A stretch of 20,510 nucleotides of DNA, from NCBI GenBank assembly GCA_021156265.1, contig JAJNBR010000016.1, forward strand, positions 1-20,510, in the 5' to 3' direction. A program made the position numbers and the translations under genes. Source of the DNA: Flavipsychrobacter sp. GTDB lineage: Bacteria > Bacteroidota > Bacteroidia > Chitinophagales > Chitinophagaceae. Position 1 is the first letter of the stretch. Each line of letters opens with the position of its first letter. Positions 6,150 through 14,283 of this stretch are shown here, in pieces. The notes beneath the pieces are model-generated. The model searched no databases, was not told where the DNA came from, and worked only from the letters and a program-made list of their open reading frames with translations.

Positions 6150-8090
6150 ATGCACTATAAGATCAGAATTCTGCCCCGCTGGCTAATATTTATACTGGAC
6201 TTGCTTTGCGTTCTGTTCTCGATATTCTTTTCGTTCGTTTTAAGGTTCAACTTTAATCTCGAAGACGTCGCTACTTACAACATGTCCCTGATATTGGGCG
6301 TGGCCCTCGTATTAAATGCCACCCTTTTCTATCTTTTAAAAAGTTATGCAGGCATTATACGTTATACCAACATTGAAGACACGTTCAGGCTGCTTATTGT
6401 AAATTCGATCGCAGCAGTTTTTTACTTTTCCATCAACTTTATCGTCAGCTATTCGTTCAGCAGCATACTGCTGTTCCCTATTTCAGTAGTTGTTATCAAT
6501 TTCTTTATAACCAACTTTGTCTTAATTACATACAGACTGCTGGTGCGGTATTGCTTCCGCTATTATCAAATGCATCAGAAAGGGAACGAAGGCGCTGTGG
6601 CAAAGAAGGCCGCTGTATACGATACGAGTGAGCATGGCCTGCAAACCAAAAAGGTTATCAATGATTTCCAAAGCGGTATCACAGTAGTCGCCTTTCTTGA
6701 TGAAGCTCTTAGTCGTACGGGCAAGCTGATGGAGGGAATACCTATTTATAATACCGACGAACAGAGCTTTAAGAAATTGAAGGCGGAGGGCGTAGAACTG
6801 CTGATAATCGCTAACAGGAAGATATCAAAAGACAAGCTTAATAAACTAGTGGATACCTGCCTTCATTTCGGCATTAAAGTGCAACAGGTGCCTCCTGTGC
6901 AGGAATGGCTTAACGGCAAACTTGATACACAGCAACTGAAAGATATTAATATCGAAGACCTGCTGGAACGGGAAGTGATCCGCATCCAGAACGAGAAAAT
7001 ACATTTCGAGCTAAAAGGGAAAAAAGTACTGGTAACAGGAGCTGCAGGCTCTATCGGCAGTGAAATGGTGCGACAGCTGTGTGGCTATCGTCCTTCGCTT
7101 ATCATTTTGTGCGATAAGGCTGAAACACCCATGCACGACCTGTACCTGGAAATTAAGGATAACTATCCCAAAACCAATATCAAGGCCTATATAGGTGATA
7201 TATGCGACCAGATCCGCATGGAGCACTTGTTCGAGATCTACAACCCCGATGTAGTATTCCACGCGGCGGCGTACAAACATGTTCCGCTGATGGAAGACAA
7301 CCCCTCAGTTGCAGTGTTAAACAATGTTCTGGGCACCAAAATACTGGCAGAACTTGCAGTGGAATACGGTGTGGAAAAGTTTGTAATGGTCTCGACCGAC
7401 AAGGCTGTGAATCCAACCAATATTATGGGCGCTACAAAACGGATAGCCGAGATATTTACACAAAGCTTTTACACCAATGTGCTTAAAGATATCGACACGT
7501 TGAACAGGAGCTCCCGCCCTACAAAGTTTGTCACTACAAGATTTGGGAACGTATTGGGCTCAAATGGTTCTGTAATACCAAGGTTTAAGCACCAGTTAAG
7601 CATGGGTGGTCCTATCACAGTTACGCACCCCGAGATCACCCGTTATTTTATGACCATTCCTGAAGCTTGTCAGCTGGTTATTGAGGCGGGAGTTATGGGA
7701 CAAGGCAATGAGATATTTGTGTTTGATATGGGTGAACCAGTAAAGATCGTTGACCTTGCGAAAAAGATCATCAAGCTGGCAGGAAAAGAGCCTGACGTAG
7801 ATATTAAGATCGTTTACAGCGGCCTAAGGCCTGGTGAAAAACTATACGAAGAACTGCTGAACTTGTCAGAAAATGTACAACCTACCTATCATGACAAGAT
7901 AATGATCGCCAAGGTGCAGGAGTACGATTTTGATTACGTGAAAGAAAAAGTGGAGAAACTGATTGCGAGCGCCAGGCAGCACTATACTCTGGAAACGGTA
8001 GGACAAATGAAGGAATTAGTGCCAGAGTTTGTAAGCGCCAATTCCATTTACGGCTCTATTAAGGTAGATGCGGATAAGCTTACCGACTAA
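6150..8090 (+). CDS. Membrane-bound NDP-sugar 4,6-dehydratase, FlaA1/CapD/PglF family
   Basis: This is a 646-aa protein of the usual long-form length. Four transmembrane segments lie in residues 12-135, followed by a nucleotide-binding-like domain (about 150-280) and a short-chain dehydrogenase domain (about 288-600). Visible motifs are the NAD-binding TGAAGSIGSE (296-305), HAAAYKHVPLMEDNP (371-385) and VSTDKAVNPTNIMGATKR. The last carries the Thr-Asp-Lys (416-418) catalytic group and the Met/Lys (426, 430) that replace the usual Tyr-x3-Lys in this family. Members convert UDP-GlcNAc to a UDP-4-keto-6-deoxy-HexNAc at the inner face of the cytoplasmic membrane. The product is the natural substrate for the aminotransferase encoded at 8695-9936. 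It is the only plus-strand gene of the glycan region and converges on the sugar transferase gene with a 4-bp overlap. Confidence 0.93.
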   Translation: MHYKIRILPRWLIFILDLLCVLFSIFFSFVLRFNFNLEDVATYNMSLILGVALVLNATLFYLLKSYAGIIRYTNIEDTFRLLIVNSIAAVFYFSINFIVSYSFSSILLFPISVVVINFFITNFVLITYRLLVRYCFRYYQMHQKGNEGAVAKKAAVYDTSEHGLQTKKVINDFQSGITVVAFLDEALSRTGKLMEGIPIYNTDEQSFKKLKAEGVELLIIANRKISKDKLNKLVDTCLHFGIKVQQVPPVQEWLNGKLDTQQLKDINIEDLLEREVIRIQNEKIHFELKGKKVLVTGAAGSIGSEMVRQLCGYRPSLIILCDKAETPMHDLYLEIKDNYPKTNIKAYIGDICDQIRMEHLFEIYNPDVVFHAAAYKHVPLMEDNPSVAVLNNVLGTKILAELAVEYGVEKFVMVSTDKAVNPTNIMGATKRIAEIFTQSFYTNVLKDIDTLNRSSRPTKFVTTRFGNVLGSNGSVIPRFKHQLSMGGPITVTHPEITRYFMTIPEACQLVIEAGVMGQGNEIFVFDMGEPVKIVDLAKKIIKLAGKEPDVDIKIVYSGLRPGEKLYEELLNLSENVQPTYHDKIMIAKVQEYDFDYVKEKVEKLIASARQHYTLETVGQMKELVPEFVSANSIYGSIKVDADKLTD

Positions 8091-8689
8091 CTCTTAGCGG
8101 CCGGTTCGAAGACTTTTCTGAGCGTCAGAAAAATTACCCGGAAATAGTTAGTGGGAGTAGGATCTGAGATGAACGTTTGATTCAGCCGGATCTTTTCGGG
8201 CATTATATATTGAATGTAATAGTTTTCGGGGTCCTTTTGTTTGGCCAAAAGGTCATTTTCGTTCCTGAAAGCTACCGAAGCGAAATCAGTAATGCCTGGC
8301 AATACAGTCAATACGGCACGCTCTTCATGGTTATATAGGTCGACATATTTTTTTACTTCCGGGCGTGGTCCTACGATGCTCATATCATTCTTTAACACGT
8401 TCAACAGCTGAGGTAGCTCATCCAGCTTATACCTGCGCAAAAAAGCTCCAAAAGCAGTGATCCGTACATCCTCATTTCCAACCGTCAGGTAACCATTACG
8501 CTCAGCGTTCACACGCATTGTACGAAACTTATACATTTTGAATAGCACGCCATCTTTCCCGACTCTGCGTTGGCGAAACAAGATCGGCCCGTTAGAATCC
8601 AGCGTAATACCAATGATGATGGCTACCCATACCGGCGAAAGGAAAACTATTCCCAATAGCGATAAAAGAATGTCGAATAAACGCGTCAT
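8087..8689 (-). CDS. Phosphoglycosyl transferase (bacterial sugar transferase, PglC-type small form)
   Basis: This 200-aa protein is a monotopic phosphoglycosyl transferase without the multi-helix N-terminal half of WbaP/WcaJ. The N-terminal re-entrant hydrophobic helix is at about 4-30. It is followed by PILFRQRRVGKDG, MYKFRTM and the catalytic Asp-Glu in RRYKLDELPQLLNVLKNDMS (D90-E91), then IVGPRPE. The enzyme transfers a phospho-sugar from a UDP-sugar to undecaprenyl phosphate and so starts glycan assembly. PglC homologues often use UDP-diNAcBac-like or related 4-amino sugars, which fits the aminotransferase gene 5 nt upstream and the nearby dehydratase. It is the last gene of the leftward operon. 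Its stop overlaps the end of the convergent dehydratase gene by 4 bp, leaving no room for a separate intergenic terminator. Confidence 0.95.
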   Translation of the reverse strand: MTRLFDILLSLLGIVFLSPVWVAIIIGITLDSNGPILFRQRRVGKDGVLFKMYKFRTMRVNAERNGYLTVGNEDVRITAFGAFLRRYKLDELPQLLNVLKNDMSIVGPRPEVKKYVDLYNHEERAVLTVLPGITDFASVAFRNENDLLAKQKDPENYYIQYIMPEKIRLNQTFISDPTPTNYFRVIFLTLRKVFEPAAKS

Positions 8690-8694
8690 ACACC

Positions 8695-9936
8695 TTATAT
8701 GACTTCAAGATATACTTTTTCAAGAAGCTCTGCAATATAGACGCAATGGTCGAAACTAAGCGTTGGATAAAGAGGCAAGGAAATCTCGTTCGCATAGTTC
8801 CTATATGCCACGGGAAAGTCTGTTATACTGAATCCCATATCCTTAAACAACGTAAGCATCGGAAGCGGTATAAAGTGCACATTAGCAGCAACTCCGTTTT
8901 CTGCCATCTGTTTAATTATCTCATCACGTTGCTGTTCGCTAATATTTTTAATGCGTAGCGGATATAAATGGAATGAAGATATTCGCCGATCATCTTGTGC
9001 AGATGGCATTATTGCCCATTCTTTTCCTGACAATAGAGAAGAATAACGGTCAAATACCTGCCTACGGGCAGGCAATAGCTGGTCTTTATATTTTCTCAAC
9101 TGGGCCAACCCAATGGCAGCACAGACGTCCGTCATGTTTATTTTAAGGCCATCGGCAACAATATCGTATTTCCATGCCCCCTCATTGTTTTTGGCAAAGG
9201 CATCCTTTGTCTGGCCATTCAACGAATTCAATTTCATCCACTTATAAACTTCATCATTGCTGAATTGCTCCGGCAGAGACAATGCGATCAATCCTCCCTC
9301 AGCAGTCGTAATGTTTTTCACAGCATGCAGAGAGAAGATGGTTATGTCAGAAGCAAGGGCTGCAGAAACTCCATTATATATAGCACCAAGGGAATGAGCA
9401 GCGTCAGCAATGACAATAGGTCGTCCGAATCCCTGCTGTACGGTATTTGCTCCCGTAAAACCGGCTTTTGCTTCATCACCCGAAACCACTTCCAATAATT
9501 GACCATAGTTACAGGGCCATCCTCCAAAATCGACTGCAATAATTGCTTTTGTACGTGGGGTAATCGCCTTTCTTACCTGCTCAGGATCTATAGTGCAATC
9601 GTCCAGCACATCCACCATGATGGGTGTTGCCCCGGCATGCAAAACAGTTAGCGCTGTAGCTGCATACGTATATGCGGGGATGATAATTTCATCTCCCGGC
9701 TTAATTCCAAGCCACTTGAAGACCAGGGTTGCGCCGGAAGTCCATGAGTTCACACAAACAGCTTGTTTGCACCCGATAAAATCCTTGGCGAGCGTCTCTA
9801 ATTGCTGAACCTTCGGCCCCGTAGTGATCCATCCGGAACGTAGGGTATCTACAACCTCAGCGATAATGTCCTCGTCGATATACGGCGGGGAAAATGGAAC
9901 AGTTAAACCAGTCAGATTTTCAGTTAACAAACTCAT
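8695..9936 (-). CDS. DegT/DnrJ/EryC1/StrS-family PLP-dependent sugar aminotransferase
   Basis: The protein is 413 aa from ATG 9936; an in-frame GTG at 9942 is possible. Fold-type I aminotransferase motifs are all visible: GWITTGPKVQQLE near the start, NSWTSGATLV for the phosphate pocket, DEIIIPAYTYAATA, PLP-ring Asp in VIADAAHSLGA (about 178) and the Schiff-base Lys in FSLHAVKNITTAEGG (about 207). These enzymes add an amino group to the 4-keto carbon of an NDP-4-keto-6-deoxy sugar, using glutamate as donor. An insertion of about 20 residues (roughly 150-171) before the PLP-Asp strand is shared with a known Bacteroidetes-type subgroup, as far as I recall. The gene is followed 5 nt later by the PglC-type transferase and is preceded by the only sizeable gap in the operon, which holds a promoter-like box. 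Confidence 0.93.
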   Translation of the reverse strand: MSLLTENLTGLTVPFSPPYIDEDIIAEVVDTLRSGWITTGPKVQQLETLAKDFIGCKQAVCVNSWTSGATLVFKWLGIKPGDEIIIPAYTYAATALTVLHAGATPIMVDVLDDCTIDPEQVRKAITPRTKAIIAVDFGGWPCNYGQLLEVVSGDEAKAGFTGANTVQQGFGRPIVIADAAHSLGAIYNGVSAALASDITIFSLHAVKNITTAEGGLIALSLPEQFSNDEVYKWMKLNSLNGQTKDAFAKNNEGAWKYDIVADGLKINMTDVCAAIGLAQLRKYKDQLLPARRQVFDRYSSLLSGKEWAIMPSAQDDRRISSFHLYPLRIKNISEQQRDEIIKQMAENGVAANVHFIPLPMLTLFKDMGFSITDFPVAYRNYANEISLPLYPTLSFDHCVYIAELLEKVYLEVI

Positions 9937-9972
9937 AATCACTATTTGGGTTCATAAAACTTGGCACTCCTA

Positions 9973-9980
9973 CAAATATA
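9973..9980 (-). promoter_or_regulatory. Candidate internal promoter (-7 element) before the aminotransferase gene
   Basis: The minus-strand sequence TATATTTG matches TAnnTTTG exactly and lies 37 nt before ATG 9936. This is the same distance range as the other candidate boxes in this window. It sits in the 70-nt gap 9937-10006, the only real gap in the leftward glycan operon, so the aminotransferase and sugar transferase may be expressed independently. No clear -33 TTTG is present. Confidence 0.45.
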
Positions 9981-10006
9981 ATTACTTGAAAATTCGGAAC
10001 ATGCCA

Positions 10007-10711
10007 TTAATTAATTTTTTGCGCGGTTATAAAAGATATGTATTTATAATTGCGCGGCAAATAATTTAAAATATACTTATTCAAAAAAAAACAGCTGTTA
10101 TTGACAAGAACCGACCGGAAATTAGTGGGAATGACACCAAAGGCTTCGACCCGCCGTAGATTGAATTGACTATACAATTTTCCGATTTCGTCCCAGCTTA
10201 AATATCGCCAGCCCGTCTCCTTGTGCTTAACCTTTCTGTAATACTGCATCAGGCCTGCACCCCGCATATTTTCAGCCGATAAAAAATACCCATCCGTTTT
10301 TAGTAACCCATAGATGTTGTTGACTGCTTGCACCTGTACGTCAAAATTCCTTGTCGTCCGGTCTGCAGGGTCGGCCTTCAAACCTCCGATTACGGATTTG
10401 CAAACGATGAGGTCAAAACTTGCGGGTCGCCAATCACAATCCACAATGTCCAGGCTGCCATAGGTTATATTTTGTGAGATACCCAATCTCTTGTGATTGA
10501 TCCGCGCTTTTTCTGTGGGAAAATTCCTGTCAGTACAAACCACATTGTGACCCAACAGCGCCAGCCAGCTAGTTAATCCTCCATTACGTTCCCCGATCGT
10601 CAGCACATTGCTATTAGGTGGCAGTTGCGATACAACAGGTTGCCAATATTGGATCAGCTGCGCCCAGTTCAATACATCCCATTCAATTATTTCAGCGACT
10701 GGCAGATTCAT
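10007..10711 (-). CDS. Class I SAM-dependent methyltransferase
   Basis: This 234-aa protein has a Rossmann-type methyltransferase core: motif I as NVLTIGERNGGLTSWLALLG (about 35-54), an acidic ribose-binding Asp in VVCTDRNFPTEKARIN, GSLDIVDCDW and FDLIVCKSVIGGL for motifs II-IV, and a post-core LLKTDGYFLSAENMRG. The likely role is O-methylation of a sugar in the glycan, possibly of the lipid-linked chain, but the acceptor is not visible from sequence and a protein or small-molecule target cannot be excluded. The ATG lies 4 nt after the stop of the upstream glycosyltransferase, so the two are probably coupled. The C-terminal ~35 residues are rich in Tyr, Phe and Asn and basic residues (FFLNKYILNYLPRNYKYISF) and could contact the membrane. 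Confidence 0.82.
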   Translation of the reverse strand: MNLPVAEIIEWDVLNWAQLIQYWQPVVSQLPPNSNVLTIGERNGGLTSWLALLGHNVVCTDRNFPTEKARINHKRLGISQNITYGSLDIVDCDWRPASFDLIVCKSVIGGLKADPADRTTRNFDVQVQAVNNIYGLLKTDGYFLSAENMRGAGLMQYYRKVKHKETGWRYLSWDEIGKLYSQFNLRRVEAFGVIPTNFRSVLVNNSCFFLNKYILNYLPRNYKYISFITAQKIN

Positions 10712-10715
10712 TCAG

Positions 10716-11906
10716 CTATTCTGCTTCTTTTAGAAATCTGGACAACTGAGCTATTTGTATTTTTCTATCAAATACTTGCTGTGCAGCATTGACACAGTTG
10801 CGCTGCACTCGTTCAAACTCGACGTTTCCTAGTTTCGAGATATCTAGGAGCGCCGTTTTCATAGCTACAAAGTCGGACGGTTCACATACCCACCCAGTCT
10901 CGTATTTTTTTACTAATTCCGCTCCCTCTCCGCCACCGGCAAAAAGCATTGGCAACCCTGCAGCCATCGCTTCGTATATTTTCGACGGGACTGCACCGTA
11001 AAGCGGCTTAACGAGTGGAATTATAGTTAGATTGAACTGAGATATAATTGTGGGGACATGGCTCCTATCGACAACCTCATGTAAAAATACCCCGCTGTCT
11101 GGATGGCTTTTCAGAAAAATTTCCAGCTGCTTTTTCTCGGCACCATCGCCATATATATGAAATTCTGCGCCGATCTCCTTAAAATTTATGTTCTGCACCA
11201 ATGCCAGAATGCCTTGTGCTACACCTAGCAGGCCGGCATAAACTATTTTGAAGCCCTCGTCGTTTCGTTTTACTACACTGTGGTCAAATCGGGACACATC
11301 GACACCATTTCTAAACAGATGAACACGATCACAGCCGTTAAACTTTAGATAGTCGGCTATTTGTTGAGATTGACCGGTGCATGCAAACGAACTGCTATAG
11401 AGGCGGTTTTCGAGGCGTTTTAGCATCTTGTGTAAAAATCCATCAGCAACCGCTCCGAGTTCGCGTGCAGAAAGCGGCCAGATATCCGATACGTTCATGA
11501 TATGCCGGGCACCGGTCAGCTTGGCTAAAAGCACACCGGTAGCAGCAAGTGTCAGGGGAGGTGATTCCGTTAATATGTAATCCGGATTGAATTTCCTCAA
11601 AGAGAACACGGCAGCCAGAGAACTAATGCTAAAGGACAGCATGCTCACTATTCGCGGTAAACGCTTCTTTGAGTTGGAGGCGTATAAAACATACCTGTAA
11701 ACGGGGATATCATCAATCCGTTCTCTTTTTAACAGCTTTCGCCTGTAACCCGGAAAAATCTTTCCTGTTGGATAATTAGGCATTGCCGTAACAATGCAAA
11801 CATCCCAGCCAAGTTGCTTCAGACCCACAGCAGTTTCAGACAGGCGTGATTGCGGTGCTCCCATCTCGGGCGTGAAATACTGGGTGAGGATTACAATGCG
11901 CTTCAA
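10716..11906 (-). CDS. GT4-family glycosyltransferase, WbuB-like
   Basis: This 396-aa protein is a GT-B retaining glycosyltransferase. The N-terminal half starts MKRIVILTQYFTPEMGAPQS, with Y-F-x-P-E-x-G-A-P characteristic of the WbuB-like group, some of which transfer L-FucNAc. NVSDIWPLSARELGAV follows. The C-terminal half contains KIVYAGLLGVAQGI (donor domain start), AEFHIYGDGAEKKQLE and YGAVPSKIYEAMAAGLPM with the donor-binding Glu near 312. It is cytoplasmic or peripheral on the inner membrane and adds a sugar to the undecaprenyl-linked chain; the donor sugar is not assignable. The start is TTG at 11906-11904, overlapping the TGA stop of the CapK-like gene as TTGA. The conserved N-terminus and the 4-bp overlap support this non-ATG start. 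Confidence 0.92.
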   Translation of the reverse strand: MKRIVILTQYFTPEMGAPQSRLSETAVGLKQLGWDVCIVTAMPNYPTGKIFPGYRRKLLKRERIDDIPVYRYVLYASNSKKRLPRIVSMLSFSISSLAAVFSLRKFNPDYILTESPPLTLAATGVLLAKLTGARHIMNVSDIWPLSARELGAVADGFLHKMLKRLENRLYSSSFACTGQSQQIADYLKFNGCDRVHLFRNGVDVSRFDHSVVKRNDEGFKIVYAGLLGVAQGILALVQNINFKEIGAEFHIYGDGAEKKQLEIFLKSHPDSGVFLHEVVDRSHVPTIISQFNLTIIPLVKPLYGAVPSKIYEAMAAGLPMLFAGGGEGAELVKKYETGWVCEPSDFVAMKTALLDISKLGNVEFERVQRNCVNAAQQVFDRKIQIAQLSRFLKEAE

Positions 11907-13216
11907 TTCTGCTGTATTTCTGAATAAAAATGCTTCAGCTTACCCGAAGCCGGACGCGTTATTGTTTCTACCCTATTGATGTCAAGCTTCAACCCCGGTA
12001 CAAGATATAGACTCAATTTATCCGTTATAGTTTGCACTTCTTCAGGAGTCAGATCACGGTCCGTTACAGTATCAAAGACAAAATGATCTATTGCAACTTG
12101 CCGGATAATAAACTCTTTAAGAACACCTGAATTCTCGAGAATACCACGGGAGATATAATAAAAAGTCAATCCTGCTGCCGTCTGCCCATTCGGCAATAAA
12201 ACTATATCGTTAGTTCTCCCTGTAAGCGATAATAGCGTTCTGTGTATACCTACTTGTTTCTCATCAAACATTCCTACATCTCCTACCTGGTAACGTATCA
12301 TCGGGAAAGCCCTATTAAACAACGAGGTCATCAGAATGTTTCCCTCAATACCCGGCGAAACTTCTTCGGCGTAATCATTGACCGCTTCGATCAAGAGCGA
12401 CTCTTCATTCAACTTCCATATTTTATCAGGGCCCTCGAATGCACCGAGGCAAGTTTCTGAAACGCCGTATTCACGGATGTGTGATATACCAAAGGCCGTT
12501 TCCAATATTACGTGATCTTCAGGGGTACAAACTTCTGATGTGCTAATACAGATTTTGAGTGTTGGACAAATGTTTTTTAAGACCAGTTCTTCCTCTATCA
12601 AAAATCTTGCAAACGCTACTAATGAACTAGTATACCCGTAGATGTATTTGAATTGCTGGCGACTGAAGCGCTGCAGAAATACAGAAAGAGCCCTATCAGA
12701 CAAATCAAAAACACTGAATCTTCGCCTGTTCATCAGTATGTCTTTGAGCTTTTCGCCTAAGTGTCTTCCAAACTCTTTTGGTATGCCATAAAATCGGGCC
12801 TGGAGCGAGGAAAAATCCAAGCTATACCAACTATACCTGTTAGCGATAACCGCCCATGTCATGGCGTGTGCAAACTTATCCTTCACAAAAAAGAATGGAG
12901 TACCTGTAGATCCTGAAGTGCTTCCAACGTAACACTGGCTGATTGAACCTCCCTTCGAAATAAGGCTTCTGAGTGGCTTTTGTAAGTCTTGCTTTGTCAT
13001 CACAGGCAAGTCGTTCCACCTGTCAGGAAAAACATTACCCACTTTTGCTCTGTAAACTTCATTATTATGGTAGTGAAACCGGGCCATATCCCAGGCTTGC
13101 CTATTCTGCCACTCAGAAAATTCTGCCGGACACATTTGCTGAATGAGTCTAAGCTGCGCCTGCGCCTTACGGAACGGATAGCCTTGTGCAATTAATATTG
13201 TTGGGAACAAACTCAT
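11903..13216 (-). CDS. CapK/PaaK-like adenylate-forming enzyme
   Basis: This 437-aa protein belongs to the phenylacetate-CoA-ligase/CapK branch of the ANL superfamily, which activates a carboxylic acid as the acyl-adenylate. Visible motifs are the P-loop-like GSTSGSTGTPFFF (98-110), ISTSEVCTPEDHVILE, EYGVSETCLGAFEG (the Y-G-x-S-E ATP-binding element), MIRYQVGDVGMF, LTGRTNDIVLLPNG and a C-terminal lid with a possible catalytic Lys in TRPASGKLKHF. CapK homologues recur in capsule and O-antigen loci. Their substrate is usually unknown; acylation or amidation of a sugar is the common guess. No CoA-transferase, acyl-carrier protein or acyltransferase partner lies in this window. It overlaps the upstream GT4 gene by ATGA and the downstream gene by TTGA, so it is translationally coupled on both sides. 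Confidence 0.88.
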   Translation of the reverse strand: MSLFPTILIAQGYPFRKAQAQLRLIQQMCPAEFSEWQNRQAWDMARFHYHNNEVYRAKVGNVFPDRWNDLPVMTKQDLQKPLRSLISKGGSISQCYVGSTSGSTGTPFFFVKDKFAHAMTWAVIANRYSWYSLDFSSLQARFYGIPKEFGRHLGEKLKDILMNRRRFSVFDLSDRALSVFLQRFSRQQFKYIYGYTSSLVAFARFLIEEELVLKNICPTLKICISTSEVCTPEDHVILETAFGISHIREYGVSETCLGAFEGPDKIWKLNEESLLIEAVNDYAEEVSPGIEGNILMTSLFNRAFPMIRYQVGDVGMFDEKQVGIHRTLLSLTGRTNDIVLLPNGQTAAGLTFYYISRGILENSGVLKEFIIRQVAIDHFVFDTVTDRDLTPEEVQTITDKLSLYLVPGLKLDINRVETITRPASGKLKHFYSEIQQN

Positions 13217-14283
13217 ATTCGCTGAAAAATATCAACCCATTGGTACTTGACGTGTTCCCAATCAAATTGTTCTGCATCCGTTCTAGCTTTTTCCGCAATT
13301 CGTTCGCTTAATGCCGGTTGCTGAAGCAATATCTCAACAGCTGAATACATAGCATCCAGGTCATCATCGGATACTAGAAGTCCATTTTCATGATCGTTTA
13401 TCAAAAACGGAATACCCCCAACGTTGGTGCTTACAATCGGCAATCCCAACGCCATTGCCTCGATCAAACTAACGGGTAAATTGTCGAATCGTGTTGTGTT
13501 GATGAAAACATCGTGTTCCTCCGCCAGGCTTATCCACTCTTGTTTGTCTAGCTTACCGGTAAATGAGATTCTATTTGCCACTTTTAGGTCTTCAGCAAGT
13601 TTTTTGCATTGGGCCAGGCTACCGTCTTTATCGGGGCCTACCATTGTAAGTTTCGCTGAAGGATACTTTTTCGATAGCCGGGCTATTAATTGTATCGCCA
13701 GTTGCGGATTATAAATGTCATGAAAAGCCCGAACCCATAAAAGATGCGGGTTTGTCGTTTCTCTTTTCTTAAATGCGTATTGTTTCAAGTTGATGTGATT
13801 TGGAACAAGGTCAACCTGAAAATTACGCGTTTGCAAATGCTGCCGGAGATATGGTGAAACAGCCACGTTAGTCAGACTATTTGAAAATACCTGCCTACAC
13901 TTACGTGGGGAACGTCGAAATCGTTGCGGCATGTTGCCACCGTGCAATATTGGTACGTAGGGTAATTTGACCGCAGATGCTACCATTGCTGCAAGCCATG
14001 CATAGTTAAAGGCTTTTGTGCTGTAGGTATCGATCAGCATGCAATCGTAACGTCGATACCTAAAAACTGCTAGCAACATCGTCAGCAGTCGAAGTACAGG
14101 ATTGACCTGATCGCTGGCAAATTTCAAATTGTGGCCTTCGGCCGCCAACAATGCTCCGAGGGTATCTATACTGGTCGGCGTATTCCCGCGTGCACCCAAT
14201 TTATTGCCGATATATAATATCTTCTTCTGAATGGTTTGCCTTTTTGTTAGTATAATAAAATACGGGAACAGCTGCCAGGGCAT
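13213..14283 (-). CDS. GT4-family glycosyltransferase (uncertain start)
   Basis: The frame gives a 356-aa GT-B enzyme. Its first Rossmann strand is KKILYIGNKLGARGNTPTSI (from residue 20). Later come VPILHGGNMPQRFRRSPR, the inter-domain hinge region HLLWVRAFHDIYNPQLAIQL, AKLTMVGPDKDG and the donor site RFDNLPVSLIEAMALGLPIV, where D-x7-E replaces the more usual E-x7-E. The only ATG in frame (14283) overlaps the polymerase gene by 83 nt and adds about 19 residues before the fold begins. An ATT codon at 14232 preceded by AAAAAGG at a suitable distance would remove most of the overlap and cannot be ruled out. The sugar donor is not predictable. The gene ends as ATGA with the CapK-like gene. Confidence 0.9.
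   Translation of the reverse strand: MPWQLFPYFIILTKRQTIQKKILYIGNKLGARGNTPTSIDTLGALLAAEGHNLKFASDQVNPVLRLLTMLLAVFRYRRYDCMLIDTYSTKAFNYAWLAAMVASAVKLPYVPILHGGNMPQRFRRSPRKCRQVFSNSLTNVAVSPYLRQHLQTRNFQVDLVPNHINLKQYAFKKRETTNPHLLWVRAFHDIYNPQLAIQLIARLSKKYPSAKLTMVGPDKDGSLAQCKKLAEDLKVANRISFTGKLDKQEWISLAEEHDVFINTTRFDNLPVSLIEAMALGLPIVSTNVGGIPFLINDHENGLLVSDDDLDAMYSAVEILLQQPALSERIAEKARTDAEQFDWEHVKYQWVDIFQRI

Noticed and set aside
7011..7486. Overlapping small frames on both strands inside the dehydratase gene
   Set aside because: They lie within the strongly conserved NAD-binding and catalytic region of the real gene and show no independent features.
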